This document shows positions 35,921 through 44,013 of a DNA stretch of 64,000 nucleotides, in pieces (the stretch's first letter is position 1; each line of letters begins with the position of its first letter). A model generated the notes under the pieces. That model did no database searches and was not told the origin of the DNA. It worked only from the letters and a program-made list of their open reading frames with translations. A program made the position numbers and the translations under genes. Origin of the DNA: Vibrio spartinae (GTDB lineage Bacteria > Pseudomonadota > Gammaproteobacteria > Enterobacterales > Vibrionaceae); assembly GCF_024347135.1 (NCBI RefSeq), contig NZ_AP024907.1, positions 2,161,001 to 2,225,000 of the forward strand, written 5' to 3'.

Positions 35921-37738
35921 CTAAATCAAACCAAAACCGTCCGGGAAAACGGGGGGAGAATCCAAACAACCTTTTTCCCTTAGGTAGCTTTCCGCTTCTT
36001 GTTTGCCCATGTATTTACCCAAGGTATTCACTGGGACATTTTTAAGATTCACAACAATCAGTCCATCCAGTGTGTTATGAAAAGCGGGATCCACATTGAA
36101 GCAAACAAGCTTGCCATTCATTTTAAGATATTGACGTAGCAAAACGGGGACGCCTTTACCAGATTCCATTTTCGCCAATACCTTGGAAAGCAAAGAAACA
36201 TTCGCTAAAGCAGACAGTAAATTAGGTTGCCAAAAGGTATTGCCACGACTTCTCAGTGGTGTGGAAGGCTGTACTAAAGCGGCTTTTTCCTGATCGTAGT
36301 AGTGGATCGACAAAGTGGCCGCAATCAGCTGCCGCGCCGTATGACTGTAGTCGTTACTGACACTTACAGGACCAAAAAAGTGGGTGTATTTAGGATTTTT
36401 GTGGACATATGTCGCAAGCCCTTTCCACAGCATTAGCAGTGAGTTAAGGCTTTTTTGATATGGCAAAGCGACCACCGAGCGCCCTACTTCTATGCTGTTT
36501 TCCAAGGTATCGATAAACGCCTGATCATATTGAAATAAGCTTCTAGAATAAAGCCCGTTCAAACCGTAGCGCTTAATCAGCTCATCGACTTTTCCCATAC
36601 GATAAGCTCCCACAAGCTGCTTATCGCTTTTATGCCAGACAAATAATTGATGATAATAATCATCGTATTTATCTACGTCACAGGCCAGGCCACTGCCCTC
36701 GCCCACATCACGGAAGCTTTCTTCTCGCACACGACCAATTTCTTGCATCAAATGTGGGATAGCCGACGCCGGTGCACAATACACAGCGTAGTCACCTTGC
36801 TCCAGCAAAAAGCTCTCAGCCGGTAAAGCGCTGATTTCTTGCACTAACAGGTCTGTCTCAATGGCAGCAATCACTTCAGCTTCGTTGGCATAATCGGCCT
36901 TATCATGCGACACATCACTGACTTGGTTATCACTCATCAAGTAGGTATTCAAACGCAGATAACTGACTAAATCTTTGTCTTTTTCGAAGCCTGATACTTC
37001 AGAATAAGGGATGGGGTCACCAATCGAGATAGCAATCCGCGCGGCGCTTTTATTTAATAGCTCGCGTCCTAGTAATGCTGTTCTCAGTAGGGGGTGAATA
37101 CGCCCAGCTTGATAGAACAAGGGACTATTCTTGCCATTAATATAAATCGGTACCGAGGTCGCCTGATTACGCTGAATAAACTTAGCAACGGACTGACTCC
37201 ATTCGATATCCCATAACGCCTGCTCGCCTTTACCATCCCCATCTTTACGATAGGTCGAGACTTCCCCAGCAGGGAAGACAATCAACACACCACCATCTGC
37301 TAGGTGTCGATGAGCTTCCCTGATCGCTAAGCTATTGATCCTGGCCGCGTCTTTGCCAGCAAATACATCAACGCCAATAAACAAATCACTGATTTCCGGT
37401 AGACGCTTTAGCAACTGGTTTGCCAGTACTTTCACATCGCTACGCACCGAGCCAACCAGATCCGCCAAGATCACGCCTTCGATCGCGCCCAAAGGATGAT
37501 TGGCTACGATAACAACAGGGCCTTGCTCAGGAATATTGCTTACCGCACCTGAACTTACCTCATAGCCAACTTTCAAGGCTGACAAGGTGTAGCTCATAAA
37601 CTCAAAGCTGGATAACTGCTGAGGTCTTTGTTGATACAAATGATCCAGTTTGGCAAGCCCGGTCAACCGTTCAAACGCTGCCTCAGCTAAACCAAAAGGT
37701 GTGTATCGAGGTAATCGAAATGGACTTGCTAGCATCAT
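35921..37738 (-). CDS. Two-domain acyltransferase (PlsC-like plus GNAT), OlsF-like
   Basis: A 605-residue protein. The N-terminal half is a PlsC/lysophospholipid-acyltransferase domain with the motif NHPLGAIEG near residue 81 and FPAGEVS further on. The C-terminal half resembles the OlsB/hemolysin-type GNAT (LLEQGDYAVYCAPASAIPHLMQEIGRVREESFRDVGEGSG..., then FFGPVSVSNDYS). The same order occurs in OlsF, which N-acylates ornithine and then O-acylates the product to make ornithine lipid. Aminolipid synthesis is therefore likely, but the amino substrate is not proved. It is the last gene of a seven-gene operon and overlaps the DoxX-like gene by four bases. Confidence 0.8.
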   Translation of the reverse strand: MMLASPFRLPRYTPFGLAEAAFERLTGLAKLDHLYQQRPQQLSSFEFMSYTLSALKVGYEVSSGAVSNIPEQGPVVIVANHPLGAIEGVILADLVGSVRSDVKVLANQLLKRLPEISDLFIGVDVFAGKDAARINSLAIREAHRHLADGGVLIVFPAGEVSTYRKDGDGKGEQALWDIEWSQSVAKFIQRNQATSVPIYINGKNSPLFYQAGRIHPLLRTALLGRELLNKSAARIAISIGDPIPYSEVSGFEKDKDLVSYLRLNTYLMSDNQVSDVSHDKADYANEAEVIAAIETDLLVQEISALPAESFLLEQGDYAVYCAPASAIPHLMQEIGRVREESFRDVGEGSGLACDVDKYDDYYHQLFVWHKSDKQLVGAYRMGKVDELIKRYGLNGLYSRSLFQYDQAFIDTLENSIEVGRSVVALPYQKSLNSLLMLWKGLATYVHKNPKYTHFFGPVSVSNDYSHTARQLIAATLSIHYYDQEKAALVQPSTPLRSRGNTFWQPNLLSALANVSLLSKVLAKMESGKGVPVLLRQYLKMNGKLVCFNVDPAFHNTLDGLIVVNLKNVPVNTLGKYMGKQEAESYLREKGCLDSPPVFPDGFGLI

Positions 37739-38190
37739 GATGCTCCTTTATTCATGAGCTGACGCAGCAAACTGCGTTCCGCTTGGTAGTCTCTAATCGT
37801 TAAAAACGCCGCACATAGCCAAACAAGGCAAGCCATACCAAACAACAAGCCACCATCGTTTCCTATTACTTCACCGTTGCTATTAAACTCTGGCATCTGC
37901 ACACCTAACGGCGTAAATAAATGAAAGAATATGGCACCACTTATAATACCTAGCGTCATCAGTGCGCCAAATCCATGGAAGCGACTGAACAGTAAAACCG
38001 TCGCGATCAACTCCGCAACACCTATGATGTAAGCACCATACGCACCAAAGAAATCTAGCCCAGACCATTGCCCTAACGTGCCAAAGATATACTCTGTTTC
38101 AGGAGAGCCTGTGAATTTGAAAAACAATGACTGTACAAAAACAAACGCGATAAAGGCCGATGCCAGATACTTTGTTGCTTGAAATTTCAT
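37735..38190 (-). CDS. DoxX-like small membrane protein
   Basis: A 151-residue protein with four predicted membrane helices, MKFQATKYLASAFIAFVFVQSLFFKFTG..., GAYIIGVAELIATVLLF and GALMTLGIISGAIFFHLF. This is the pattern of the DoxX/DUF417-like family. The function is unknown; some relatives serve in redox reactions at the membrane. It is coupled to the acyltransferase by a four-base overlap. Confidence 0.75.
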   Translation of the reverse strand: MKFQATKYLASAFIAFVFVQSLFFKFTGSPETEYIFGTLGQWSGLDFFGAYGAYIIGVAELIATVLLFSRFHGFGALMTLGIISGAIFFHLFTPLGVQMPEFNSNGEVIGNDGGLLFGMACLVWLCAAFLTIRDYQAERSLLRQLMNKGAS

Positions 38191-38201
38191 GGCTCAAACT
38201 C

Positions 38202-38645
38202 CTATTTATTGATCAGCTCAGGCCAATTTTCATTCGCTTGCTTAATATGCAATGTACGATCACTGTCCCAGCGTTTTTTTACATTCTTGTTATAGTTTAA
38301 ATACAATTTGCCATCGACCACTGCCCATTGCTCTGGGTCTCCGGGCGCAAAATCTTTTTGCGTAGAAACCGCCCAAGCACAGTAACCACCAAACTGCGGT
38401 GCGTACTTTTCCGGCTCAGCTTCGAACATATCTAAATGCTCTTGCGAAGCAAAATACCAATCCGCCCCTTTGTATTCCGTTTTGAAATCAGACTTACCTT
38501 TTACTGGCATATCATCCATAAAGTAAGACACTGGATCATAGCCATCTACGGCTTTATTACTAAATGTCCCCGTATAGATCTGATCCTCAGCCATAGCTGC
38601 ACTACTCATTACCATAAACAATAAAAACGCGAATAACTTTTTCAT
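38202..38645 (-). CDS. Exported YHS-domain protein
   Basis: A 147-residue protein with a cleavable signal (MKKLFAFLLFMVMSSAAMA). A YHS-type domain follows: VDGYDPVSYF, GADWYFASQEHLDMFEAEPEKYAPQFGGYCAWAVS. YHS domains often bind metal. The mature protein should be periplasmic. The role in this operon is unknown. Confidence 0.85.
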   Translation of the reverse strand: MKKLFAFLLFMVMSSAAMAEDQIYTGTFSNKAVDGYDPVSYFMDDMPVKGKSDFKTEYKGADWYFASQEHLDMFEAEPEKYAPQFGGYCAWAVSTQKDFAPGDPEQWAVVDGKLYLNYNKNVKKRWDSDRTLHIKQANENWPELINK

Positions 38646-38696
38646 TAGAAATTACCTCCTACCCTTTTTTAATCAACCTTTTTAGACTCAGCACCA

Positions 38697-39467
38697 TCAG
38701 GACGCTAACAACTCCGCACGATGCAAGCGATAACTATGCTGTTTTAAAGATCCCGCTGATAACTGACTGCGACAGGGAGAACCCGGCACATAAGCCATTA
38801 CCTGATCCCGACTGTTCTCCTCACGCAAAGCACTCACCTTCACATAAGTGAAACTCACCGTTTGAGCATCATCGCGATGCATACAGGGCGACATATGTGT
38901 GTGCTCAGGATGATGGGAAGTGTGAAACTGAAGCAACTGGGCAAAGCTTTTGTCTGCTTGAGTCAGTGCTTGGTATAAGCCATTGCGATAATTCAATACG
39001 TTTTCGAGATCAACACCGGAGGAAAACAGCGGCGAGTCCGTCGGGGCAATCGTGCAGTGACGACCATCCCATGAAAACGCCATCACCTCTGAACAACTGG
39101 CACTCAAGCTCGGATCGAATGCCAATAATGTAAAGGGCGCATAATGCTGTAAATCGAGCGCGACAAAAGTACGCTTCACCTGCTTAACACCGACCTCACA
39201 AGAGAGCGTTTTAAGCAGTTGTCCACGACTAATCAGCTTCCCCTCGGGAACTTGACCTTGATAGTTATTCAACAAACACAGGGTCATACCAAACTCATTC
39301 AAACTAATCCAACTCCCCTGACCGACCGGGTCAATGGGCATCAATACATCGGTATCATTGATGGACAGCCGAGCGGGAGGTAAAGCCAAGGCACGGCTTT
39401 TTTGTTCATCTCGATTGAAAAAAACTTGATAGCCATCGCTATCTACTAGCCATGAAACCGAGCACAT
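38697..39467 (-). CDS. NRDE-family (TANGO2-like) protein
   Basis: A 256-residue protein opening MCSVSWLVDSDGYQVFFNRDEQ, the signature Cys2 and NRDE motif of the family, followed by QGSWISLNEFGMTLCLLNNYQG. Eukaryotic TANGO2 is linked to lipid and heme handling; bacterial members are uncharacterised. The N-terminal Cys could act as an Ntn-type nucleophile, which is inference. It starts one base after the DinB-like gene. Confidence 0.85.
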   Translation of the reverse strand: MCSVSWLVDSDGYQVFFNRDEQKSRALALPPARLSINDTDVLMPIDPVGQGSWISLNEFGMTLCLLNNYQGQVPEGKLISRGQLLKTLSCEVGVKQVKRTFVALDLQHYAPFTLLAFDPSLSASCSEVMAFSWDGRHCTIAPTDSPLFSSGVDLENVLNYRNGLYQALTQADKSFAQLLQFHTSHHPEHTHMSPCMHRDDAQTVSFTYVKVSALREENSRDQVMAYVPGSPCRSQLSAGSLKQHSYRLHRAELLAS

Positions 39468-39468
39468 A

Positions 39469-40020
39469 CTACTGCCCCCTTATATAAGTCATGGTGGCCG
39501 GTGCGAAACCAAACGCTGCATCCGTTTCAACGCCCAATAAACTGCACACGACTTTTGCCATGGCAAAGTGATGGTTAGCGTGAAGGGAGGCAAACGTCAG
39601 CTCTCGCTCTAATGTCGAAGTCATGGTGCAAGCTTCCGTTTGCGTCACACACACTTCCGTAACAACACTGACACGACGCTTTAGCTCCAGCTCTGTTTTC
39701 GCTGAGAGCCATGTCACTAGCTCTGATATTTCCGACATGGCCATCTGACGAGAGCTTTCCACACCATGGCCTCGTCGGCGCTGGTTATAATCAATCACTT
39801 TGTTAGCGCTTTTTATGGCATGGAAGATATCCAACCAGTGACGATAATGTTGTCCAACTGAGCTAGCCACATGAGGTAAAGCAACATAGGTATATTGCTC
39901 ATCACTCAAATGCTCCAAAAACTGATGGCCTTGCGCCAACGCCTCAAAGCTCCCTTTGATAACAGGTAAATTCGTACCATCCTGCTCTGTTTTATTTAGT
40001 GTATTTAACATTGCAAACAT
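39469..40020 (-). CDS. DinB-like four-helix-bundle protein
   Basis: A 183-residue protein with the three-histidine metal site pattern of the DinB/YfiT group: SSVGQHYRHWLDIFH in the second helix and FASLHANHHFAMAKVV near the end. Relatives include thiol-dependent S-transferases and many unknowns. It lies between the ATP-grasp and NRDE genes. Confidence 0.78.
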   Translation of the reverse strand: MFAMLNTLNKTEQDGTNLPVIKGSFEALAQGHQFLEHLSDEQYTYVALPHVASSVGQHYRHWLDIFHAIKSANKVIDYNQRRRGHGVESSRQMAMSEISELVTWLSAKTELELKRRVSVVTEVCVTQTEACTMTSTLERELTFASLHANHHFAMAKVVCSLLGVETDAAFGFAPATMTYIRGQ

Positions 40021-40035
40021 AAAGTCTCGTCTGTC

Positions 40036-41169
40036 TTAGTCCGTAGTAGGATAATGTTGAACCAGCGCTTTCTCTGCGCGCCACTCTTTTAGTAAAGAAA
40101 TAATAGAAGGCACTTTATGGCCTTGCTTCTTTTGTCTGGCACCAATCTCAAAAAGAATGCGGTATTGGTTCAGTAAGGTTGTGAAAATATCCTTTAGTGG
40201 CGTATTACGATCCCAAATATGCGTTGCTTCACTGCTGGCACCATTGATTTCCAAAATGGTGAAATTTTCACCTGCCATAAACTGGTTCATATCTTCAAAC
40301 TTGATGTCCAGACGGCCATAGTGATAGCCCTCCACATCTTTTAGAATCTCATCCAACTTACGGGTCAACGCTTCGGTAATATATGTGTTTCCGTTACGAA
40401 AGATTGACCCTCGGCTATGACTGCCAGCAAACGCTAACTGGAATTCTTGCCCTGCGTCTGGCACCCAATTCAATTTGTCCTGATGCCTTGGGAAATACAA
40501 ATGGGTTAGCTGACCCGCTCTGGGGCAACGCTCAATCAACTGCTGTAAGGTATGCACACCGTCGCCGATAACAGAAGGCACATACTTCAGCGTAATAGAG
40601 ATAATCTCGCCCTGCTCTTCCCCTGGATAACGCACATAAAACACCCCTGCCTCTGCTTGATAGGGCGCTTTGCGTTGCAAAAGAAAACTCGCATTACATG
40701 GAAATGAGGCAAAGTAGTCCCGTAGTTGTGCACGGCTATGCAACAGCTTCACCCCAACGCCACGGCACCCTAAGTCGGGCTTGGCTACCAACGGAAATGA
40801 CAGGTTCGCCTGTACCATCTCGGCCAAGGCTCGGTTGGTCTGAAGATCAATATCTTCACCGTTTCGAATACAACTAATAAATGGTTCAATCCACTGCTTA
40901 GCGTGCGCCCCCGCAAGATTTAAAATATCCTGCTTGGACTCACCGACCATTCCGCTGAGCTTGATGGTCGGGTTAGCAATCAGTGGTAACCCGAGGCAGC
41001 GATGTTTAATGCCAAGACACAAACTTTGCGCAATGACAGGTGTATAGAAAACCCAACCGGGGACAAACTCATAAGGAGAGATACTACGCCCGTTCTTCAT
41101 CTGCAGTAGAGGCATACCCGAATTAATTTTATCTGGGGCAATACATTGAATACCTATCATTGAGCTCAT
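40036..41169 (-). CDS. ATP-grasp-fold ligase
   Basis: A 377-residue protein with an ATP-grasp core: FPLVAKPDLGCRGVGVKLL (nucleotide loop), FLLQRKAP, GRLDIKFEDMN and FTILEINGASSEATHIWD (metal-binding end). Such enzymes join a carboxylate to an amine or thiol through an acyl-phosphate. The substrate is unknown; amino-acid ligation would fit an aminolipid pathway. It overlaps the DedA gene by four bases. Confidence 0.82.
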   Translation of the reverse strand: MSSMIGIQCIAPDKINSGMPLLQMKNGRSISPYEFVPGWVFYTPVIAQSLCLGIKHRCLGLPLIANPTIKLSGMVGESKQDILNLAGAHAKQWIEPFISCIRNGEDIDLQTNRALAEMVQANLSFPLVAKPDLGCRGVGVKLLHSRAQLRDYFASFPCNASFLLQRKAPYQAEAGVFYVRYPGEEQGEIISITLKYVPSVIGDGVHTLQQLIERCPRAGQLTHLYFPRHQDKLNWVPDAGQEFQLAFAGSHSRGSIFRNGNTYITEALTRKLDEILKDVEGYHYGRLDIKFEDMNQFMAGENFTILEINGASSEATHIWDRNTPLKDIFTTLLNQYRILFEIGARQKKQGHKVPSIISLLKEWRAEKALVQHYPTTD

Positions 41170-41774
41170 GATTGTCCTCTAAGCAATGATTTATTAAGAA
41201 CACGATTAATCAGAAATAGCGCCAAGATCGCAAGCGGCACCACAACCCATTGATAACCACTGACCTGTAACCAAGCACTGCTGCCCAATGAATACAGGAC
41301 AAAAAATACGCACAACGTCCATAACGCCGTAGCCGCCATCACCGCACTAAAAAACACAGGAAACGGAACCGAAAAGAAACCACTCAGGGTAAATCCCATG
41401 GTTCTTAAGCCCGGTATAAAGCGAATAATAAATAGATTGAAAACCGCGCCTTGGTGCAACCGACGACGTAAAAACCTAAACGACTTATTGGTCAATGCTC
41501 GATAGCGTAGCGCCCTAACCCTACGCCCATACTTACCAAGGCAATAGAGCGCAATGTCCCCGGTTACAATGCCAACAAAAATCGCCAGAAGAGCCATTTC
41601 TGGTGACATTAACTGTTGTGTGGCCAAACCAGCGGCGGTCACAATCGCCACATCTTCTAATAAATAGGACAATAAGATAATCGCCACAAACGCCACCCCA
41701 AGAGATAATTCCCCTGAGTTCAGTTGTGTTTGTAATTCTGAAAACCAATTATAAATCAATATATTACCACCCAT
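41166..41774 (-). CDS. DedA-family membrane protein
   Basis: A 202-residue polytopic protein with DedA features: the acidic loop SYLLEDVAIVTAAGLATQQLMSPEMALLAIFVGIVTGDIALYCLGKYG, and the RFIPGLRTMGFTLSGFFSVPFPVFF region. Some DedA proteins flip undecaprenyl phosphate or phospholipids. As first gene of the operon it may move the operon's lipid or precursor across the membrane, which is inference. Confidence 0.88.
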   Translation of the reverse strand: MGGNILIYNWFSELQTQLNSGELSLGVAFVAIILLSYLLEDVAIVTAAGLATQQLMSPEMALLAIFVGIVTGDIALYCLGKYGRRVRALRYRALTNKSFRFLRRRLHQGAVFNLFIIRFIPGLRTMGFTLSGFFSVPFPVFFSAVMAATALWTLCVFFVLYSLGSSAWLQVSGYQWVVVPLAILALFLINRVLNKSLLRGQS

Positions 41775-42015
41775 ACAAAGCGTTTATTCAATTCACTTGT
41801 TGAACAAAAAATTCATCTTTTAAACATTAGACGCCACAACCGAAAGTCTTCTTACAGTTATTTTCAAAAAATCGTCTTTTACCGGCCGTAACTGTCCACT
41901 TCTCTGTTAATTAACGAATGCCATGTACTCAGGCAGGCTGGCACGCCGTATGGGTTCTACCCCAATTTAGCGAATACATCTAAAAAGAGGCATGGTCTGT
42001 CTAAAAGGCGTGTTC

Positions 42016-42246
42016 ATGACTAAACGAAGAAAGTATTTCCCAGAATTTAAACGTGAAGCCGTAGCACGGCTCAAGCGAGAGCTCGCTAAGGTGAAAAAGG
42101 CGCGGGATTTTACGGCTCTGGAGCCAGAAATCAAATGGGTGACTGAAATCGCCACACAAGAGGGGAAGCTTTACCTTTGTGTCGTATTGGATCTATATAA
42201 CAAACTTGTGATTGGCCGATTCATGCTGAGAAGAAAATTATGGTTG
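42016..42246 (+). pseudogene. Decayed IS3-family transposase fragment
   Basis: [20 protein letters not shown] is the start of an IS3-type OrfA, then [11 protein letters not shown] is its end after an internal deletion. [30 protein letters not shown] is the DDE-integrase core of OrfB. The pieces are joined in one frame by deletion; no inverted ends were found, so it is a remnant. Unit J of the repeat begins about 50 bp later. Confidence 0.8.
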
Positions 42247-42296
42247 GCTAAAATGTGCGAGGCACGAGCGCAGTCACATCAAGGAAAAATGTGCTG

Positions 42297-42473
42297 TGGC
42301 AGAACGCCCGTAAAGCCGGTTCTGGACAACAAGCGACTCAAATTTTCTGGTTACTCTTGTATCTTAGCAAGCGTTACTGGCGCACAGAGCACCGATGTTG
42401 CTGAAATCGAAAAACGTAGTTGTGCGTCAAACTGCAACGCCGATGGCTGGAAAAGTAAAAGGGGGATGCTGAG
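42297..42473 (+). repeat. Multi-hairpin repeat, unit J (5' truncated)
   Basis: The last about 177 bp of a unit, beginning in the fourth stem (AGAACGCCCG) beside the IS3 fragment. Confidence 0.85.
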
Positions 42474-42945
42474 TTTGGGACGCAATGACTTTCTTCGATC
42501 TCATTGCCATCTCCGAAAGCGCCCCAGATACTTTTTCACGGCAGAAAAAGTACCCCAAAATGCCTAAGGGTTGAGTTCAGCGGCACCGAATCAGGGTCGG
42601 ATTGATTCGCTCCTGCTCAAGCAATCCTGAAAAATCGTCCTGATTTTTCACCCTGAGCCCTGTGACCAAATTGGCTTTTTGCTATGTTTCATTCCACTCA
42701 AATCAACCACTCAACCAAGAAAACCATTCAAGGAAGAATGGTTAAGCTTTTCCGGGCAGGACGCCCGTAAAAGCAGGTTCTGGACAACACGTAACCAAGC
42801 CAAAACAAAAAAGATTTTCTGGTGACTCTTGCATCTTAGCAAGAGTCACTGGCGCACAGAACACCGATGCCGCTGAAACCGAAAAACGTAGTTGTGCGTC
42901 AAACTGCAACGCCGATGGCTGGAAAAGTAAAAGGGGGATGCTGAG
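42474..42945 (+). repeat. Multi-hairpin repeat, unit K
   Basis: A 472 bp unit abutting unit J. Its fifth stem is a perfect GTGACTCTTGC/GCAAGAGTCAC. Confidence 0.9.
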
Positions 42946-43414
42946 TTTGGGACGCAATGACTTTCTTCGATCTCATTGCCATCTCCGAAAGCGCCCCAGA
43001 TACTTTTTCACGGCCGAAAAAGTACCCCAAAAGGCCTAGGTTTAAGTTCAGCGCGCGTAATCAGGGGCGGATTGATTCGCATCCTGCTCAAGCAATCCTG
43101 AAAAATCGTCCATGATTTTTCCCCTGAGAGCATCGATCAATTTGGCTTTAAAAATATTTCACCCAACTCAAATCAACCACCCCACAAAGAAAACCATTCA
43201 AGGAAGAATGGTTAGGCTTTTCCGGGCAGGACGCCCGTAAAAGCGGGTTCTGGACAACGTTCTCCCAAATCAAACAAAAAAGATTTTCTGGTTCGTCTTT
43301 CATCTCTGAAAGATGAACTGGCGCACAGAACACCAATATCCCTGAAACCGCAGAACGCAATTGTGCGTCAAACTGCAACGCCGATGGCTGGAAAAGTAAA
43401 AGGGGGATGCTGAG
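42946..43414 (+). repeat. Multi-hairpin repeat, unit L
   Basis: A 469 bp unit abutting unit K. It is close in sequence to unit M over their first about 360 bp. Confidence 0.9.
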
Positions 43415-43777
43415 TTTGGGACGCAATGACTTTCTTCGATCTCATTGCCATCTCCGAAAGCGCCCCAGATACTTTTTCACGGCCGAAAAAGTACCCCAAA
43501 AGGCCTAGGTTTAAGTTCAGCGCGCGTAATCAGGGGCGGATTGATTCGCATCCTGCTCAAGCAATCCTGAAAAATCGTCCATGATTTTTCCCCTGAGAGC
43601 ATCGATCAATTTGGCTTTAAAAATATTTCACCCAACTCAAATCAACCACCCAACCAAGAAAACCATTCAAGGAAGAATGGTTAGGCTTTTCCGGGCTGGA
43701 CGCCCGTAAAAGCTGATTCTGGACAACGTTCTCCCAAATCAAACAAAAAAGATTTTCTGGTTCGTCTTTCATCTCTG
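43415..43777 (+). repeat. Multi-hairpin repeat, unit M (3' truncated)
   Basis: Matches unit L until CATCTCTG in the loop of the fifth stem, then stops where unrelated AT-rich sequence begins. Confidence 0.9.
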
Positions 43778-44013
43778 GATAACCACCTTAAATTAATAAT
43801 TAGCTATAAAACAATTAGTTAAACACATAAAATAGGCAAAACCATAAAAAATAGTACAACATTTGGTACAACCACTCGTGTATGCGAAATTGAATATTTG
43901 AATCCTTGTGAAATTATATTTAAGCAGGTATTCAGGCTTTGCTTGTGTAACTTTCCTTAAAGCTGAGTGAGCACTTAATGACAGTAACTCAAGTGTATTG
44001 AGTATACCCAAAC

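Noticed and set aside
24805..41774. A chromosomal integron with attC sites
   Set aside because: The gene content suggests one, but no ~60-130 bp attC-like sites with matching core ends and no integrase were found; the repeats are much longer and structured differently.
41992..42567. A 191-codon frame read as one gene
   Set aside because: It is a chimera of IS3 transposase remnants running into repeat unit J.
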